Origin: Neogale vison
Taxonomy: Eukaryota > Chordata > Mammalia > Carnivora > Mustelidae
Assembly (NCBI RefSeq): GCF_020171115.1
Contig: NC_058091.1
Span: 243,902,001 to 243,966,000 of the forward strand
Reading direction: 5' to 3'
DNA length: 64,000 bases
In this document: one piece after another, positions 38,995 to 53,900 of the stretch
Position numbering within the stretch: the stretch's first letter is position 1
Layout of the letters: every line of letters begins with the position of its first letter
Notes under the pieces: generated by a model
The model's input: the letters and a program-made list of their open reading frames with translations, nothing else
Databases searched by the model: none
What the model was told of the DNA's origin: nothing
Position numbers and translations under genes: made by a program

Positions 38995-41859
38995 TAAGCT
39001 CTTTCAATAACTTTATTGAATAGCCAAATTGATAAGTTAGCACAGTTCAAACGATTATTTGCATGGGTTACAAATGACTTTTTTACAGGAATAAAACAGT
39101 GAAAATTACAAACTGTAAAAAGGAAGACAAATCTTGTCTCTAATATTTAAGAGAAGCAAGATTTAACACAGCACATTGAAGATCAATACATATTTGAATT
39201 TGAGAACAAGAATTTAATGTTACAATATTTTACACTACTTTACAAAATTAAAATTTCTATATAAGGATTATATTTGAAATAGTTAACAAAATCTTGAAAT
39301 CACATTTGATGGTCCCCTAGATAATAGCTGTTATGCATCTTTGATTAGAAGAAATAAATCTTTTGTTCTAATTATCGAAAAACAGTCTGTTAGACTTAAT
39401 ACATTACATTAAATTAAAAAAATGAAGTATATGCAAACTAAAATGGTATACAGCTTGAGTGAATATTAATGTCAGATGTACAGAAATGTTATTTTAAAAA
39501 TCCTAGAAATTAGAAAAATAGAGTACTTTTTATGGTAGAATTGCCATGCTCAGATTTAAATACCAAGATTGCCCTTGTCTGTTACTTTAGTAGTTGTAGA
39601 ACTGTAGAAAATTTAAGGATCGTTTATAATTTATAACTACAATAAAAAAAATATGGCATAGTGTAAATATTAGTTGCTTTACGTCAAAAAGTAATACAAG
39701 ATGAGATAGCAGGTAGTGCCCTACAGCAAAAAAAAAAAAAAAAAAAAAAACCTAAACTAAACACATTCAGTATTGCAAAAAATAATTGCTTAATATCATT
39801 ATCTCCAAAAGGTTCATTCATTCCCTCATTACCCAGAGAACAAATATTATGAATCTTAACTAAAGTTGTTTTTTATGACATGCCTATGACAAAATTATTC
39901 TGGATTGCACATGTTATACACTATCTAAAATAATTTTTAAGGTGAAATTTTAAAAGTAAATTTGTGAAATATACTAACAAAGCATGTGGCAATAACAACT
40001 CATATTCACTTAGGGATGAAGTGAGGCACAGGAAGATTTCTTTCCTAGACGCACAAACTTTTCCCTCTGGAAGGTTCTTCACTACTATTAAGAAAGGATC
40101 TACAAATATCAAGATTGACAGTTCACATTAAGAAGAGAATTTTAGTTATTTTAAGAAACATCAGTGCACAAGGATGACTCTGTTTCTTTAAAAGAAGGCA
40201 AAATACAATTTTAATTTGCTGCAGCTTGAAAATAGTTTCCTAATAATAATGAAGCAGATTTCAAGAAAATTTCCAGTTCATGTGCCACTCTCATCCTGAA
40301 GATAAACCTTAACACTGCTTAAGGGAGATGATATTCCTATAAAATCCAAACAATTAGTCTGACCCAGCATGTAAGCAGTAGTGTATATTCTAATGGGACC
40401 TGCTTCTTCTCTGTCCCCAAACAACTCAGTTAAAGTCAGCTCATACTGATGTAAACCTGAAAGTTACTATTTCATTGGTGATCATATAAGACCAAGATTG
40501 TAAACACATTTTTCTAACCCATTAAAACAAAGAAACAAAAATATTTTCATCAAGTATTACACACGAACAACTTTTATGTTAAGAAGTTCATACAAGACAA
40601 GGTGAATCTGTGAAAAATGGGCCAAACTCTTTAAAGATATCCTATCACAGCAATTTAAATATATAAATGTATAATTTACCTATTTGTAAACAAAATCCAC
40701 TCAATGGTTTTGACTATAATATTTCTCTGGCTCAAACAAAAAAGCAGTCTCTTGAGCATGTTCAGAAATCAAGCTTCTACCATAACTTCAATATATTGGA
40801 TATGTCTAATCTTAATATCCACCAAATCAAACAGCAGCATTCATGCTTTAATAAGTTTTAATATCCAAGAATAAATATCTAATGAGCGGCTTCCAATTAT
40901 TAAACTTTTTAGAAAAATGTTACTGATGCATTTGAGACAGAATTTTTAAAACCTTTAATTTCTTTAATTCATCAATTCACCAATATAACACTTTTATTAT
41001 ACATCACAGAGCAGAAATGAACCAAACAAAGCCCACTTCAAGGATCAAGATAACCAAAGTCTCTCATCTCCCTATTACCATTGCCAGTCTCAATGTATTT
41101 ATGAAGGCAGCTGATTCTTTTCACTGCAGAATATGATACTGGCTCCAACCAAGTCTTCTGCAGTCAAATCAGAAAACCACTTAATTAGTTTTCATTTCAA
41201 ATCAAAGTGACTTTGTTCTTCAAGTATAGAGAATACTGACAGATTTTAAAGCTTGACTGTATTATTTCATATTCTTCTCAAACTAGACTAGAGTTAGTTT
41301 ACTCTGGTTTTAGTTAACATGATGATCCTTTTTCTTCCTTTAAAAAAAAAAAAAAACAGGTGTGGGAGATGGGGTCTAGCTTTTCTACATATATTTACTT
41401 CTGAAATTTTTTTGATCTTAAAAAGATCATTATCAATGGATTTGTAATATCCCTGCAACACTCAGTCTCGTGAGGTTGTAAATGTAGCAGCCAAAATTTC
41501 AGGAAAAAAGGAGAAATATACATTTGAAACACAGAAGTCTTTATTTTACAAAATTTACTTTGCCTCTGCAATATTGTCTCATCCTATTTCAATCCATAAC
41601 ATCTCAAATATTATTGGCAGCAAAGGAAAAAAAGTATCCAGTCAAATGTATGTAGATATATTTTGATTTGAAAAATACAGTATTTCAGAGTTTCATGTTT
41701 GATTCTCTGCTGTGGTCCTTTATTTGCTATAGTTTGTTGAAATCACAGTGAGAACATATAATCATCCCATTAGTCCACAAACCTAATAGAAAAGGAAAGT
41801 ATTACACATTCTCAGGTGTTCTGCATTATCATGACTTTAAGCCAAATATCTTCATTTGT
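38995..41859 (-). other. SEC24A: SEC24A long 3' UTR (probable)
   Basis: About 2.86 kb of AT-rich sequence after the stop codon, without any SINE although both flanks are full of them. Minus-strand AATAAA signals occur at 41719-41724, 41540-41545, 40993-40998 and distally at 39012-39017. The last gives the full-length UTR, similar to the roughly 3 kb UTR of human SEC24A. Includes a poly(U) tract (A-run at 39726-39750 on the plus strand). The distal end is inferred. Confidence 0.65.
39726..39750 (+). repeat. Poly(A) tract in the SEC24A 3' UTR (poly(U) in the mRNA)
   Basis: Uninterrupted A-run of about 24; no SINE body attached. Confidence 0.85.
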
Positions 41860-41974
41860 TCATTTGTTCACTTGCTGTTGTATATGCAAGAGGAATTCAT
41901 AATATGATAATGCAGATTCTGTTCTGTCTTCTACCATGTTTTGAAGGAAGTTTGCTTTCATTGGACTCTCATCC
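41860..41974 (-). CDS. SEC24A: SEC24A last coding exon with stop
   Basis: Acceptor TTCCTCAG. Encodes DESPMKANFLQNMVEDRTES then ALSYYEFLLHIQQQVNK and TGA at 41862-41860. Confidence 0.96.
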
Positions 41975-44900
41975 CTGAGGAATAAAAGATAAAAATATAT
42001 ACATTAGATAACAATGTAATAGTAAAATAAAGTGGATTTGTTATGAGACTTTTAATATACCCTTTACTAATAACTGGATATAAAGAATAAATGAGTAATA
42101 TTTATTGAAAATCCTTTTTTTTTTTCCTGAAGGGTTTGCCTAAGCATTAGGTCACATATGACTCAAAATAGGTCCTTGTAAAGCTGAACAACTGTAAACC
42201 TTGTAAAGCTGCTATTTCACTATTAGCAAATGGAAAATTCAACTTACCTTATTACATAAAGTATGGGGAAAAATGGTCTCTGCTCTCTTAGCCAAGAGAT
42301 GAATGCTATTATTCTGGCAGATTCTGGTGTATCAAGTTCTGGAAGGTCTGTCTGTTAAACAAAACCAAGCAATATCCAACTTACTTGAGTCACATATCTA
42401 AAGCATCATTTACAGTGCTTCTCAAACTTCATCATGTATATGAATCCCCTGGAGATCTTAACCAACGGAGCCATCCAGGCACCCCTAATTCTAACTTTAA
42501 AATCGAAAATTGTCCAAACAAATGCTATAGAGCTTAACAAATGCTTTCTTATGGATCATTTCAGTTATTCTTCCATAAGCAAGAACATTCTTAATTTACA
42601 AATGAGGCTGTTAGTGACTTGTCCATGATTACAGAGCTGGTGACAAAGTTTATTATTACTTTCTTCAATAATATATATTAATCCAACTGACACTAATCAC
42701 AAATCATTAGCTTATTTGGCAATTAGATCAGTTCTTACTCCAAATCAGTGGTTAAAAGGACCCTGCCATAGACCAATGAAATGGTCTTGTGAGTCTACCA
42801 CAATCATAATCACGATAAAACAGTCTTACCATAATCTGTGGAATTAATGCATAGTTTTGAACTCCTAGAACCTGGCTGAGAAAATTTTGTCCACAATTTT
42901 TTCCAACCCAAAGCATCAGTACCTGGGAATAGGAAAAAAATCATTTTGAGACGTGTGTAACAGTGAACTGCTGACTCACCTTTACCACTGAGTATGTTCT
43001 AAAAGATCAAAATGATGAGTACGTTTAGTGAGCTTATACAGTCTTCAACTGAATAATTTTCCATGATGAGACATGTATGCTTATCATGAAAAGAGGCTAT
43101 GGAGGGAGAAGGTGACTCATACAAAAATGTATAGATTAAATAGCACATAATCTGTTCAGAAAAAGACATTAAAGGGAATGAAGATACAGCAGTATGCAGA
43201 GACAAGGATCCAGATTAGTCAGACTACTCACAGAGCCTGCATCCATGAGGAAAGCTCCATCCCTGCTCAACTTTTCCACAGAAAGCTGAAGAATAGGTGG
43301 CTGAGGTATGGTGCGATCGTTGATGTTCAGTGCTCCCTGAGGAATTAAGCAAAAAAATTAAAGGTTTTAGACTTTATTTATTTGAGAGAGAGAAGAGGGG
43401 CAGAGGGAAAGGGAGAGAGAATCTCAAGCAGACTTTCCATTCAGGATGGAGTCCGATGTGGGACTCGATCCCACAACCATGAGATCATGACCCAAGCCAA
43501 AATCAAGAGTCAGAGGCTTAACCGACTGAGCTACCCAGGTGCCCCCAAAAAAGTTACAGCTTTTCAATACAACTTAAGAACAAAATACCCCAATAATTAG
43601 ACAGCAACAGCTGACAGGATGGGTTCCCTCATCATAAACTTTTTATCAGAACAAATGCCCATGGGGAACAAAACCAGACAACACAGCTTGAGGTAGCAAG
43701 CACACACAAAATTCAGCAAAATTTGCAGACCCCCGCCACACACCTTATCAGGCTGCTGCCTGATCCTGAAGCTGCTATGAGAAGTATGAAAATGTATCCA
43801 GCTTGTCACTCTGCTCCTAAAGTTGCAATTTGAGACCTCAGGCTGACCAGCCCTTAATAAGGACACAGAACTTGTGCCTATTCAAACTCGAGCTCAAACC
43901 TTCACCTTCAGAGCAGACTTCTGGTTTGTAAACTCTACAGCACTAAAGCTCTCCCTTGCCTCTAACCAAATCTTTGCATTCCAGGAATTTTTGTTGACAT
44001 GGTAATATGCAGTCACAATTAAAAAAAATTTTTTTGATGTCACTTCCAAGACTTTGAAACTTAGCTAAATCACAGTTATTCATATTTAAATATAAGGAAG
44101 ATGAAGAAATATTTATTGCTCATCTAAACAAACCCATTTGAATCCCAATAAATCCAAATTAACTTCTGATCTTAACTATTATTTTTTTTTAAAGATTTTT
44201 ATTTGTTTATTTGACAGACAGAGATCACAAGTAGACAGAGAGGCAGGCAGAGAGAGAGAGAGAGGGAAGCAGGCTCCCTGCTGAGCAGAGAGCCCGATGC
44301 AGGACTCGATCCCAGGACCCTGAGATCATGACCTGAGCCGAAGGCAGCGGCTTAACCCACTGAGCCACCCAGGCGCCCCTGATCTTAACTATTATTTAAA
44401 AAATATAATAAATGCAACCAATACCTATGTATCCTGAACAGAAAAATGACTTCAGTGAGAACCAAATGAAATCTGGAATTTAGTTAATAAATAATGGCTA
44501 ACTGTGTGACTTAGGTTATGTGCACATGTGTGGGAGGAATAAAGGCCGAATGCAAATGAGATTTTAATAGTTCTATTAGGTTTGACATTAATTTATTAAG
44601 GCCAGAAATGGAAATTTCTCATTTATAACGAATACTACTATTCTCTGAAAACACACACACCTTTAAATATTCATAACTATTAATTTTTGACCAAAAAAAC
44701 TTTGAGTACTTAAACTAAGGTGCTTGATTAAACCTTACCTAAAGGAAGAAGTAAATAAAATACTGATCTATCAAGGGGTATGCCCCCTCCAGCTTAAGGA
44801 TTTAGCTTTAAAGAGGGAGTACTAATCACATTACCTTAAGACCTCTGACCTTAAGGCATGTGGGAACCACCACAAAGAATATGCAGACTCAAGAGAGCCA

Positions 44901-47900
44901 TTCAGAAATTTCCCCTAAAGGCTTTTTTTTTTTTTTTTAAGATTTTATTTATTTATTTGACAGAGAGATAGAGACAGAGCACAAGTAAGCAGAGCCATAG
45001 TCAGGGGAAGAGAGAGAAGCAGGCCCTCCGCGGAGCAGGGAGCCGGATGCCGGGCTCCATCCCAAGACCCTGGAATCGTGACCTGTACGGAAGGCAGGCG
45101 CTCAATGAACTGAGCCACCCAGGCACCCTCCCTAAAGGCTTCCTAATGTGAAAGAAAAAAAGAATCTTGTCTTTCTCTGGTGGGAAAGAAGATAAGCGAT
45201 CAGTGGCTCTGTTTTCTAGTCTCCTAGCAAAGACCCCTAAGAAAGAATGAAGTAAAAAAGGGGGCAAAAAATATTACAATTTAAATATTTTTTCTTTGGG
45301 GCGCCTGGGTGACTCAGTTTTTAAGCGGCTGCCTTTGGCTCAGGTCATGATTCTGGGAGTTCTGTGATCAAGCCCCTGTCTGGCTTCCTGCTCAGCTGGG
45401 AGTGTGCTTCTTGCTCTGCCCTTTCCACCCCCCCACCCCCCCACCCTCGCTATGACCCCCATGCAGGCTCTCTGTAAAATGAATAAATAAATCTTTAGAA
45501 AACAACAACAACAAAACTTTCCTCATTTCTACAATGGACTCAGAATAATTAGGTCTTTAAAACTCCAAGAAATAGCGACTAAAAAAGTAATCAATCTTAC
45601 CTCATCTGAGAGATTGTCAACTCTATACAAACTGGGATGAGTTGTGAGCATAAGGTAAACCAAGGGCTGATTTTTCACCTGACACATGGCAAAAATGCGT
45701 TCATCTAGACGTGCATTTGTCCCAGTCTGAAATGATTTCTGTAACAAAACACAACCCCCCATTAAAAAAAGGGGGAGGATTTAATAATAAATATAAACAA
45801 AGCTTTGCAAATATAAGATGTTAAAAGAATATCTTCAGACAGAATTAGCAAATTTTTTGTTAATTATTCTTTTAATGGATTCTGTTAAGTATCTTTTAAA
45901 AAGTCACACATCTATTAAATTATGACTACACTGCCACCTGAAAGAAACTAATTACATGACCACGGCAAAGTCATTAGGTCTCTCTGGTATTTCCTAATCA
46001 CTGAACTAGATCTAAATATTCTATCTGCCATAGAGGGATAGTGATATAGAAATCTAAATAATACCATGAGAAGAATAAAGTTAAACTGCAGATGATGAAA
46101 TAAAAACATACACGAAGGACTAAAGATCTGTTTTGTAAATGTTAGGAGATGACTAATGGTGGTTAACTATCCTTGTTTCTCCCATAGTTAGAGAAATTAA
46201 ACAACACAATAAAGGTTAAAAATCAACCAGAAAAATAGAAATGAGGATGTTAATTAGCAGAATAAAAGTAGTAAATAGTAAGTTTTACTGATGTTTAAGT
46301 ACTAACTTTTAACTGATATATTAGCTTCATGGAGAGTATTAGAAGTTTTGGGGTAGGGTTTTAAGCATTCCTGGGGCTCCTGGCTGGCTCAGTAGGTAGG
46401 GCATGCAGCTCTCGATTGTGAGGTTGTGAGTTCCAGCCCCACAGTGGGTGCAGAGATTACTTAAAAAAAAAATAAAATCTTTAAAAGAAATTTGTAAGCA
46501 TTCCTACTGATGGAAAGTTGTAGAAACAGGCAAAGAGCTAGCAGCAATGAGATGATGTATTAAAACAAGTGGAAGTGCTATAAATAAAGAAAGACTGGAA
46601 AAGGCTCTTAAGTTTTTTGTTTATTTTAATAATCTCTACTTCCTAAATGGGGCTTGAAGTGATAACCTGGCATGCTCTATCGAAGGAGCCAGAATGAGGC
46701 CCCAAGGCTCTTAAGATTTCTTTTTAAGTAAGCTCTGCACTCAACATGGGGCTCAAACCCATGACCCTGAGATCAAGAGTTGCATGCTCTACCAACTAAG
46801 CCAGCCAGGTGCCCCAAGATCTTTTTTTTTTTTTTAAAGATTTTTTATTTATTTATCAGAGAGAGAGAGAGGGAGAGAGAGCGAGCACAGGCAGACAGAA
46901 TGGCAGGCAGAGGCAGAGGGAGAAGCAGGCTCCCTGCCGAGCAAGGAGCCCGACGTGGGACTCGATCCCAGAATGCTGGGATCATGACCTGAGCTGAAAG
47001 CAGCTGCTTAACCAACTGAGCCACCCAGGCGTCCCCCCAAGATCTTTTAAATTAGTATGTTAATAGTCATTAAGAAAGAAAAAAGAATATTATGAGAAAT
47101 GGAAGAAGGAAAGTTTATTCATTCAATAACTATTTACTGATAGTCCATTATGTACGAAGAATTGTTCTTCTAGGTGATGGGACAATGTGGTAACTTTTCA
47201 AAAAAGATAAAAATCCTTGCCCTCATGGACAAAAAATCCTAGTAAGGGAAAAGTAAATAATAAATAAGCAAAATACTGATATGTCAGTGTTAAAAACTAT
47301 GGAGAAAAGGGAGGGAAGAGAAGTAAAGAATGTAGGTTAGGTACATTAGGTAAAGAAGTAAAGAATATAGGTTAGAACACTGCACACTAAATGGGGAGAT
47401 CAGGAAAGGCAGGCCTCAGTAAAAGGACAACATTTAATGGAAGACCTAAAGAGAGAAAAGCTCAGATTTTTAAGTATTAAAATTTAAGCATTTATGTAAT
47501 TTCTGTGCATTTATATTATATTCAGAAGTGGAAATACATAATTTGAGTTAAAGAAGCTAGAAGTTGATCCAAAAACCATTCTATTAGGATGAGTGGGTTG
47601 TCCTTCTTCCCTAGAAGAGATGACATACACCAGACAAATCAATCCTGGAGTTCAGAAAAATATACAAATTGACAATTTTTGTAGTTTCTATCAATTTTGG
47701 AATCTGGGATGCTCTCCCAGGTGATTTATTAACATGAGCTTTTTGATAAAATTTAACTGATATATTTAAAAATTTGTAATATGTATTTTAAAATTAATAA
47801 ACTTTACACCCTAAGTATACAAGCTTGGATTTTTTATTTTGGATACTGGAAAAATAAGCCTCCTCTACCTACCAGCAGTAGGGGCAAAGGGCAGGCAGAG

Positions 47901-50900
47901 AAGACAAGTAATTAATATCAAATAAAAAACTCTACAAGACCATAGAAGGAAAGGCAACTTCCAGAAAGGTAACATTTAAACTCAAACACAGGCATAGGAA
48001 AGTATAATGCAGGTCATGGAAATAGGTGCACATGTATGAGAGGGAAAATCTAAGATTAAGTAGTAGTATGTGGGTGAAATACTGGACAGAGCAGGAAAAA
48101 GCCAGAAGAGTTTTATGTTATGTGTGACTTCTTACATGAGCAATAAAACATATAGCTCTTGTTCTGGAAAACTGAAAAACTGATCATTGACATCTCTGAT
48201 AATGTCAATGAATACTTGGTGAACATCTCTTACAAATGAGGCACATGCTTTAAATCAGTATCTTGTGAATTTATTAGGTTACAGATTCTTTCAAGGTTCA
48301 AGTAAGAGTCAAAGTCACTGTCCTCAGAAAATTTTAATGGCTTAAAGTAATACATACAGTGTTCAGTGGTTCACAGGATAAAAATTTGGGCTATTGACAT
48401 TTTCACTGTTTTAGTTTCTGGTTTTGATTCTCTTACCTGTTTAAGGAGAGCCAACACAAAGAGTGGGAAAAGCCGCAAAGAAAAAGGAACCATGAGTCCA
48501 GGCTGCTGGTTACTTAGGACTGAAGAACGATAAGCTGAAAGAGAGTCTATGACAGCATTCACTAGGGCATCCCGAGCATCACTCAGACTGGCAGTCACAG
48601 ACCTGTCAACAGCTAACAGAGACAGAGGTAGGGACAAACAAGAGAAAAGAGAGAAATTTAGCTACCCCACTGTTAAGGATAGAAGAGATGTAATTTTTTT
48701 TATTATACAAATTCTCTAACTTATTACACAGATAAGCAACCAAGGAAAGCATTTAAAAGCACATAGTTTGACAAATCAAACCAAACTCCCCTGAAATCAG
48801 TCTCTATTTCCTAGCTGTATGACAATATGGCAAGGAATCTGACCTTCATGAGCTTATCTATAAAATGGGAAAACTGTATCTTGCTGGATCTAAGATGTTA
48901 TTAATTATAATCCACCATCTTATGTTTTATACCACAGAGAAAGAAAAAACTCTATAACTAAACATACATGCTCTCTTCACAGAGAACTTTATATTTATTG
49001 AAAGACCTCTCAGGAAGCTACTTAGATGATTCTTATCATCAGTCATGCCACTGTTCATATGCATTTCTGCATACTTGAAAAAAATGTTTCCAAAAAAATT
49101 TTTTTAAATACTAAAACAACTATTATTGTTTTGAAGACTTCTCAAACTAGAACTAAATTCATGTGGTCTCAAAAATACAATCAATAAAGTAATGATATTA
49201 ACTGCTATAACCAAACTTGTACATAGCCAAGAAAGACCACTGTTACCAGGCCAACAGCAACTCTTTTTTTTGTTTTTTAAAGTGGGCTCCACACCCAGTT
49301 TGGAGTTCAACAAGGGGCTTGAACTTATGACCCTGTGATCAAGACCTGTGCTGAGACCAAGAGATGGATGCTTGACAGACTCACCCCACCCAGGTGCCCC
49401 AAGAGTAACTCTTAAGACTTGAATTGAAGACTTCTTAAGATTTTGATAAAATGTGAAAAAAATGTGCATACTGGGATAAAGGAAATTTAGTAATAAAATA
49501 AATATTTGTGAAGCAAATTGTGAAAATTTTTTAAATCTACAAATACTGCTTGAATTATAGTTCTTGTTGATGATAATAAAGATAATAAGAATGATCATAT
49601 GATTACTAAAAAGTATTAGTTCAACAAAATATAAAGGCAGTGATCCTCATATTCTTAGGTCAAGATCTTTAACCTTCAACAGCATGTGAGACTATAACAG
49701 GGTTGGATTCCTTATCAGGCTTCATTAAAGAAAAAAATTTCCCAATAGAAAATGTGAGAAAATGAGTAATTATTCCTAATATTGACAGATCTGAGTGTGA
49801 AGCAAATGGATGCAATGGCATCTTTCCTGAAGGAGAAAAAAATTAAGAATCAAAATGATGTTAAGCTCTATGTATTTGAAAAAGACCAAAAAAGGCAACT
49901 ATATCTGATACAGAAGTAAAGAAGTGAAGGTATCAGTAAATTTTCTTCTAGCTCATGTGATCTGGCCAAGGCTGTAAACTTATCTTTGAGAGTAAACTGG
50001 TTGTTAATCCTGAATTCCAAGACTCCAAGACTAAAGATCTTTACAGTTCAAAGTCTCTTGTAATCCAGGTTATAGAACTCATTAAAAAGCTATTAACCAC
50101 TAGTAAATTTGAATATTAACTAAAATATGATATTTAAGCCCATCGTAGGCAGATCATGAGACAGAAAGCAGTTTAGTACCTGCCTAAAACCAATGAGGGA
50201 AGGAGGAAGGAGTAGTGGGCAGTAACTACTAATTGGCATGAGGTTCTTTTTGGGGTGATAAAATGTTCTAAAATCAGGTTGAGATGAAGGCCACGCCATT
50301 CTGTAAACATACTATAAACAGTGGGGTTGTATTAGGTAAAATGGGTTATGTGAAGTGGTATATAAATTATATCCCAATAAAGCTCTTAAAATTTTTTAAA
50401 AAATAAGGTTACCTGCAACAGATCCTTTCATTCAAGTAGCTACCTAGGAGGCATACAGAAGTTCTAAAACACTGAAACCTTTAAAGGTACTTACTTAAAG
50501 GAAAGAAAACTAAGCAGATTTTTCTATTATTATATTTGTGAAATATTTATAACAGCTGATAATGGTTCTTACCCATATTGGCCAATAACCCTGAAATTGC
50601 TTGAACATCAGCTCCAAGAAAGACTTCATTCAGAGTTGAAACTACAGGCAAACACAATGTATGAACACGAATTCTTCTTTCACCTTTGCCGAAAAGACAA
50701 AAATGATAGTAAGGACACAACTATATTAAAAATTTGTATTTTCTTGGAATCACTTCTTTTTAATTTAGAACCAAAAAGGGTTATTCAGTATGCAGAAATA
50801 GTATCAAAACTTTAAAAATAGGGGCGCCTGGGTGGCTCAGTGGGTTAAGCCGCTGCCTTCGGGTCAGGTCATGATCTCAGGATCCTGGGATCGAGTCCTG

Positions 50901-53900
50901 CATCGGGCTCTCTGCTCAGCAGGGAGCCTGCTTCCTCCTCTCTCTCTCTCTCTCTCTCTGCCTGCCTCTCTGCCTACTTGTGATCTCTCTCTGTCAAATA
51001 AATAAATAAAATCTTTAAAAAAAAAACTTTAAAAATAAACAAAAAGAAACAAACTTCAGAGTTTTATTCATTAAAGATTTTCTTTATTTGAGAGAGAGAG
51101 AGAGAGAAAGAGGGATCACAAGCGGTGGGGGCGGGGAAGGACAGAGGAAGAAGCAGACTCCCCATTTATCAGGGAGCCTGATGCAGGACTCAATCCTAGG
51201 ACCCTGGGATCATGACCTGAGCCAAAGGCAGATGCCTAACTGACTTAAGCCACCGAGGTGCCCTCTTATTTTTTCACTACAAAATTCTTTTTGTTTGGGG
51301 CATCTGACTGGCTCAGCCAGTTAAACATCTGCCCTGAGATAATAAGGCTCAGGGTCATGATCCTGGCATCCTGGGATCAAGCCCTGGTTCAGGTTTCCTG
51401 CTCAGTGGGGAGTCTGCTTCTCCATTTCCCTCTGCCCCTCCCCTCTACTTGTGCTCCCTATCTCTCTCTCTCCCTTTCAAATAAATAAAATTTTTTAAAA
51501 AATTCTTTTTGTTCAAGTTACAATTGAAAAGGGATCATACTCAAATGGTGGTAAAATGGTAGCTTAAAAATCTCTTTTCTGAATCTTTTGGTTATTTTAT
51601 CTTTTTTATTAATATAAATTTTGAATTACATACATTGTATATATGAATTACATACACACATGAATACATACATAATGACAACAATACTTCCACATGTGTT
51701 CTAGAGTCTGTTTTGACATTTATCTATTTATTTATTTATTAAAAGATTTTATTTATTTGACAGAAAGAGATCACAGTAGGCAGAGAGGCAGGCAGAGAGA
51801 GAGAGAGGGAAGCAGGCTCCCCGCCGAGCAGAGAGCCCGATGCGGGACTCGATCCCAGGATCCTGAGATCATGACCTGAGCTGAAGGCAGCGGCTTAACC
51901 CACTGAGCCACCCAGGCGCCCTTTTTTTTTTTAAAGCTGTTTTGACATTTAAAGTCCAAAGAAATTTTATACTTTCCTCTTTAATCACAGAAAAAACTTT
52001 TTATTTTATTTTTTCAGTGTTCCAAGATTGTTTATTGTTTATTCACCTCACCCAGCAGAAAAAACATTAAAAAAAAAATCAATTAATATAATTATTTTCT
52101 CGGGGCGCCTGGGTGGCTCAGTGGGTTAAAGCCTCTGCTTTCAGCTCAGGTCATGATCCCAGGGTCCTGGGATGGAGCCCTGCATAGGGCTCTCTGCTCA
52201 GTAGGGAGCCTGCTTCCTCCTCTCTCTCTGCCTGCCTCTCTGCCTACTTGTGATCTCTGTCTGTCAAATAAATAAATAAAATCTTTAAAAAAAAATACAA
52301 TTATTTTCTCTTTAGTAATTACCCACAATAAAAAATCAATATACAGAAAAATGAAAACTTTTTGATAGCCATCAAATATCAGATATTATGTCTGATATAA
52401 TTTTTAAAATTTCTAACCAGTAAAACCTTGAACACTAATGAAAAAGAACAAGTCAAAAAACTAGAGATGATATTCATACTACAACCTGTACTGATACATG
52501 AAGAGTGATGAAAATGTACATATGAGGAGCTCATTAAATTACTTTTAAAAAGGAGAAATAATATCTGCAAAAAAGGGTAACAGTGTTTAGAGTTTCTATT
52601 CTAGCCAAAAACAGTGAGAGCTAAAAGAAAACAGTTACAATAATTAACCTATCAACAACAACAAATAAACATACAGAGAGACATGCAAAGACATACACAC
52701 ACACAAAATCAGAGGCTAAAATGGAAAGGGCACTTGATGGGACCATGAACTGGTGAAATCCTTCTGAAAAACAATCCGACAATACTAAGATTTTTCTTAA
52801 CAGTCAGCCTGACACTAAGTAGACTCTTAGTAAATATCTGTTAAAAACAATGGCTAAGGAAAACAAATACAACACATCTTAGCTTTATCAGGAATAGCAA
52901 CAAAGCTCTTAAGATGAGAAACACTCTTCTGGCTTAATAGAAGTGAGTATGTCCAAAGGAGAGGGCATTCATTATAAGGCAAAGAATACATAACTAAATA
53001 AAAAAATTTACCTTTGCCACAACACAATGGATTTATAGTTAACTACACTGGATTGTAATCTTAAAAATCTGTTAAAAGTGTAATCACATGTTATATGTCT
53101 TTGCCACAATAAAAGCAAACAAACAAACAAAACTAATTTACCTTTGCTGGACGTATACAAGAGTGCAGACTGAAAGGAAACCAACTGAGTGTCAGTAAGA
53201 CTCTCTTCCACAGACATCTGTACTGCATACCCAGCATCTGGGTTTACGTTAGGCAAAGACAGTAAGTCTGTCGACCGAACAAAGAAGTTCCCATGGAAAG
53301 TATGAATGGAAAGACCTAGAAGAGAAAATTTTATCAAGATGATTTACATAAGGCAATATATAGATACTTAATTTTATCTTTGTCACCTATCAGAGTGACA
53401 GAGTAAATTTAAAAGTTTAGTTGTGGAGCTGTGGAGTGGGGGAGAAAGTTTAGTTTTCAGGCACCTGGTTGGCTCAGTCGGTTAAGGGTCTGCCTTCTGC
53501 TAGGATGATGATCTCATGGTCCTGGGATCCAACCCTGTGTTGGATTCCCTTTTCAGCAGGAAGTCTGTTTCTCCCTCTCCCTTTGTGAATGCTATCTCTC
53601 TCACTCTTGCTCTCTCTCAAATAAATAAAATCTTTTTTTTTTAAAGATTTTATTTATTTATTTGACAGAGAGATCACAAGTAGGCAGAGAGGCAGGCAGA
53701 GAGAGGAGGAAGCAGGACCTCCATTGAGCAGAGAGCCCGATGCGGGGCTCAATCCCAGGACTCTGGGATCATGACCTGAGCTGAAGGCAGAGGCTTTAAT
53801 CCACTGAGCCACCCAGGTGCCCCAAGTATCCAACTCTTAATCTCAGCTCAGCTCTTGATCTGAGAGTTGTGAGTTCAAGCCCCTCACTGGGCCCTATGCT

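Larger units (their letters stand above)
42352..42829 (-). other. SEC24A intron
   Basis: Contains only a 30-bp SINE end (42455-42486, minus: AACGGAGCCATCCAGGCACCCC) and a MIR-like piece. Confidence 0.6.
43337..45600 (-). other. SEC24A intron
   Basis: Four CAN-SINEs. 43560-44165 and 44396-44910 are not CAN-SINE; the first looks like an old, unclassified interspersed repeat but I cannot name it. Confidence 0.5.
45739..48436 (-). other. SEC24A intron (2.7 kb)
   Basis: CAN-SINEs only in 46373-47037. 47100-47470 has an L2-like feel (CATTCAATAACTATTTACTG); 47470-48430 looks unique. Confidence 0.55.
48613..50572 (-). other. SEC24A intron (2.0 kb)
   Basis: One short SINE (49262-49400), a MIR-like piece (48780-48910) and an L1 3' tail (50230-50405). 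The rest looks unique. Confidence 0.6.
50684..53141 (-). other. SEC24A intron (2.5 kb)
   Basis: Five CAN-SINEs in alternating orientation (50821-52293), then about 840 bp of unique-looking AT-rich sequence. Confidence 0.6.

Noticed and set aside
49104..49598. 164-codon minus frame in a SEC24A intron
   Set aside because: Low-complexity start, then a translated short SINE (49262-49400); no domain and no splice support.
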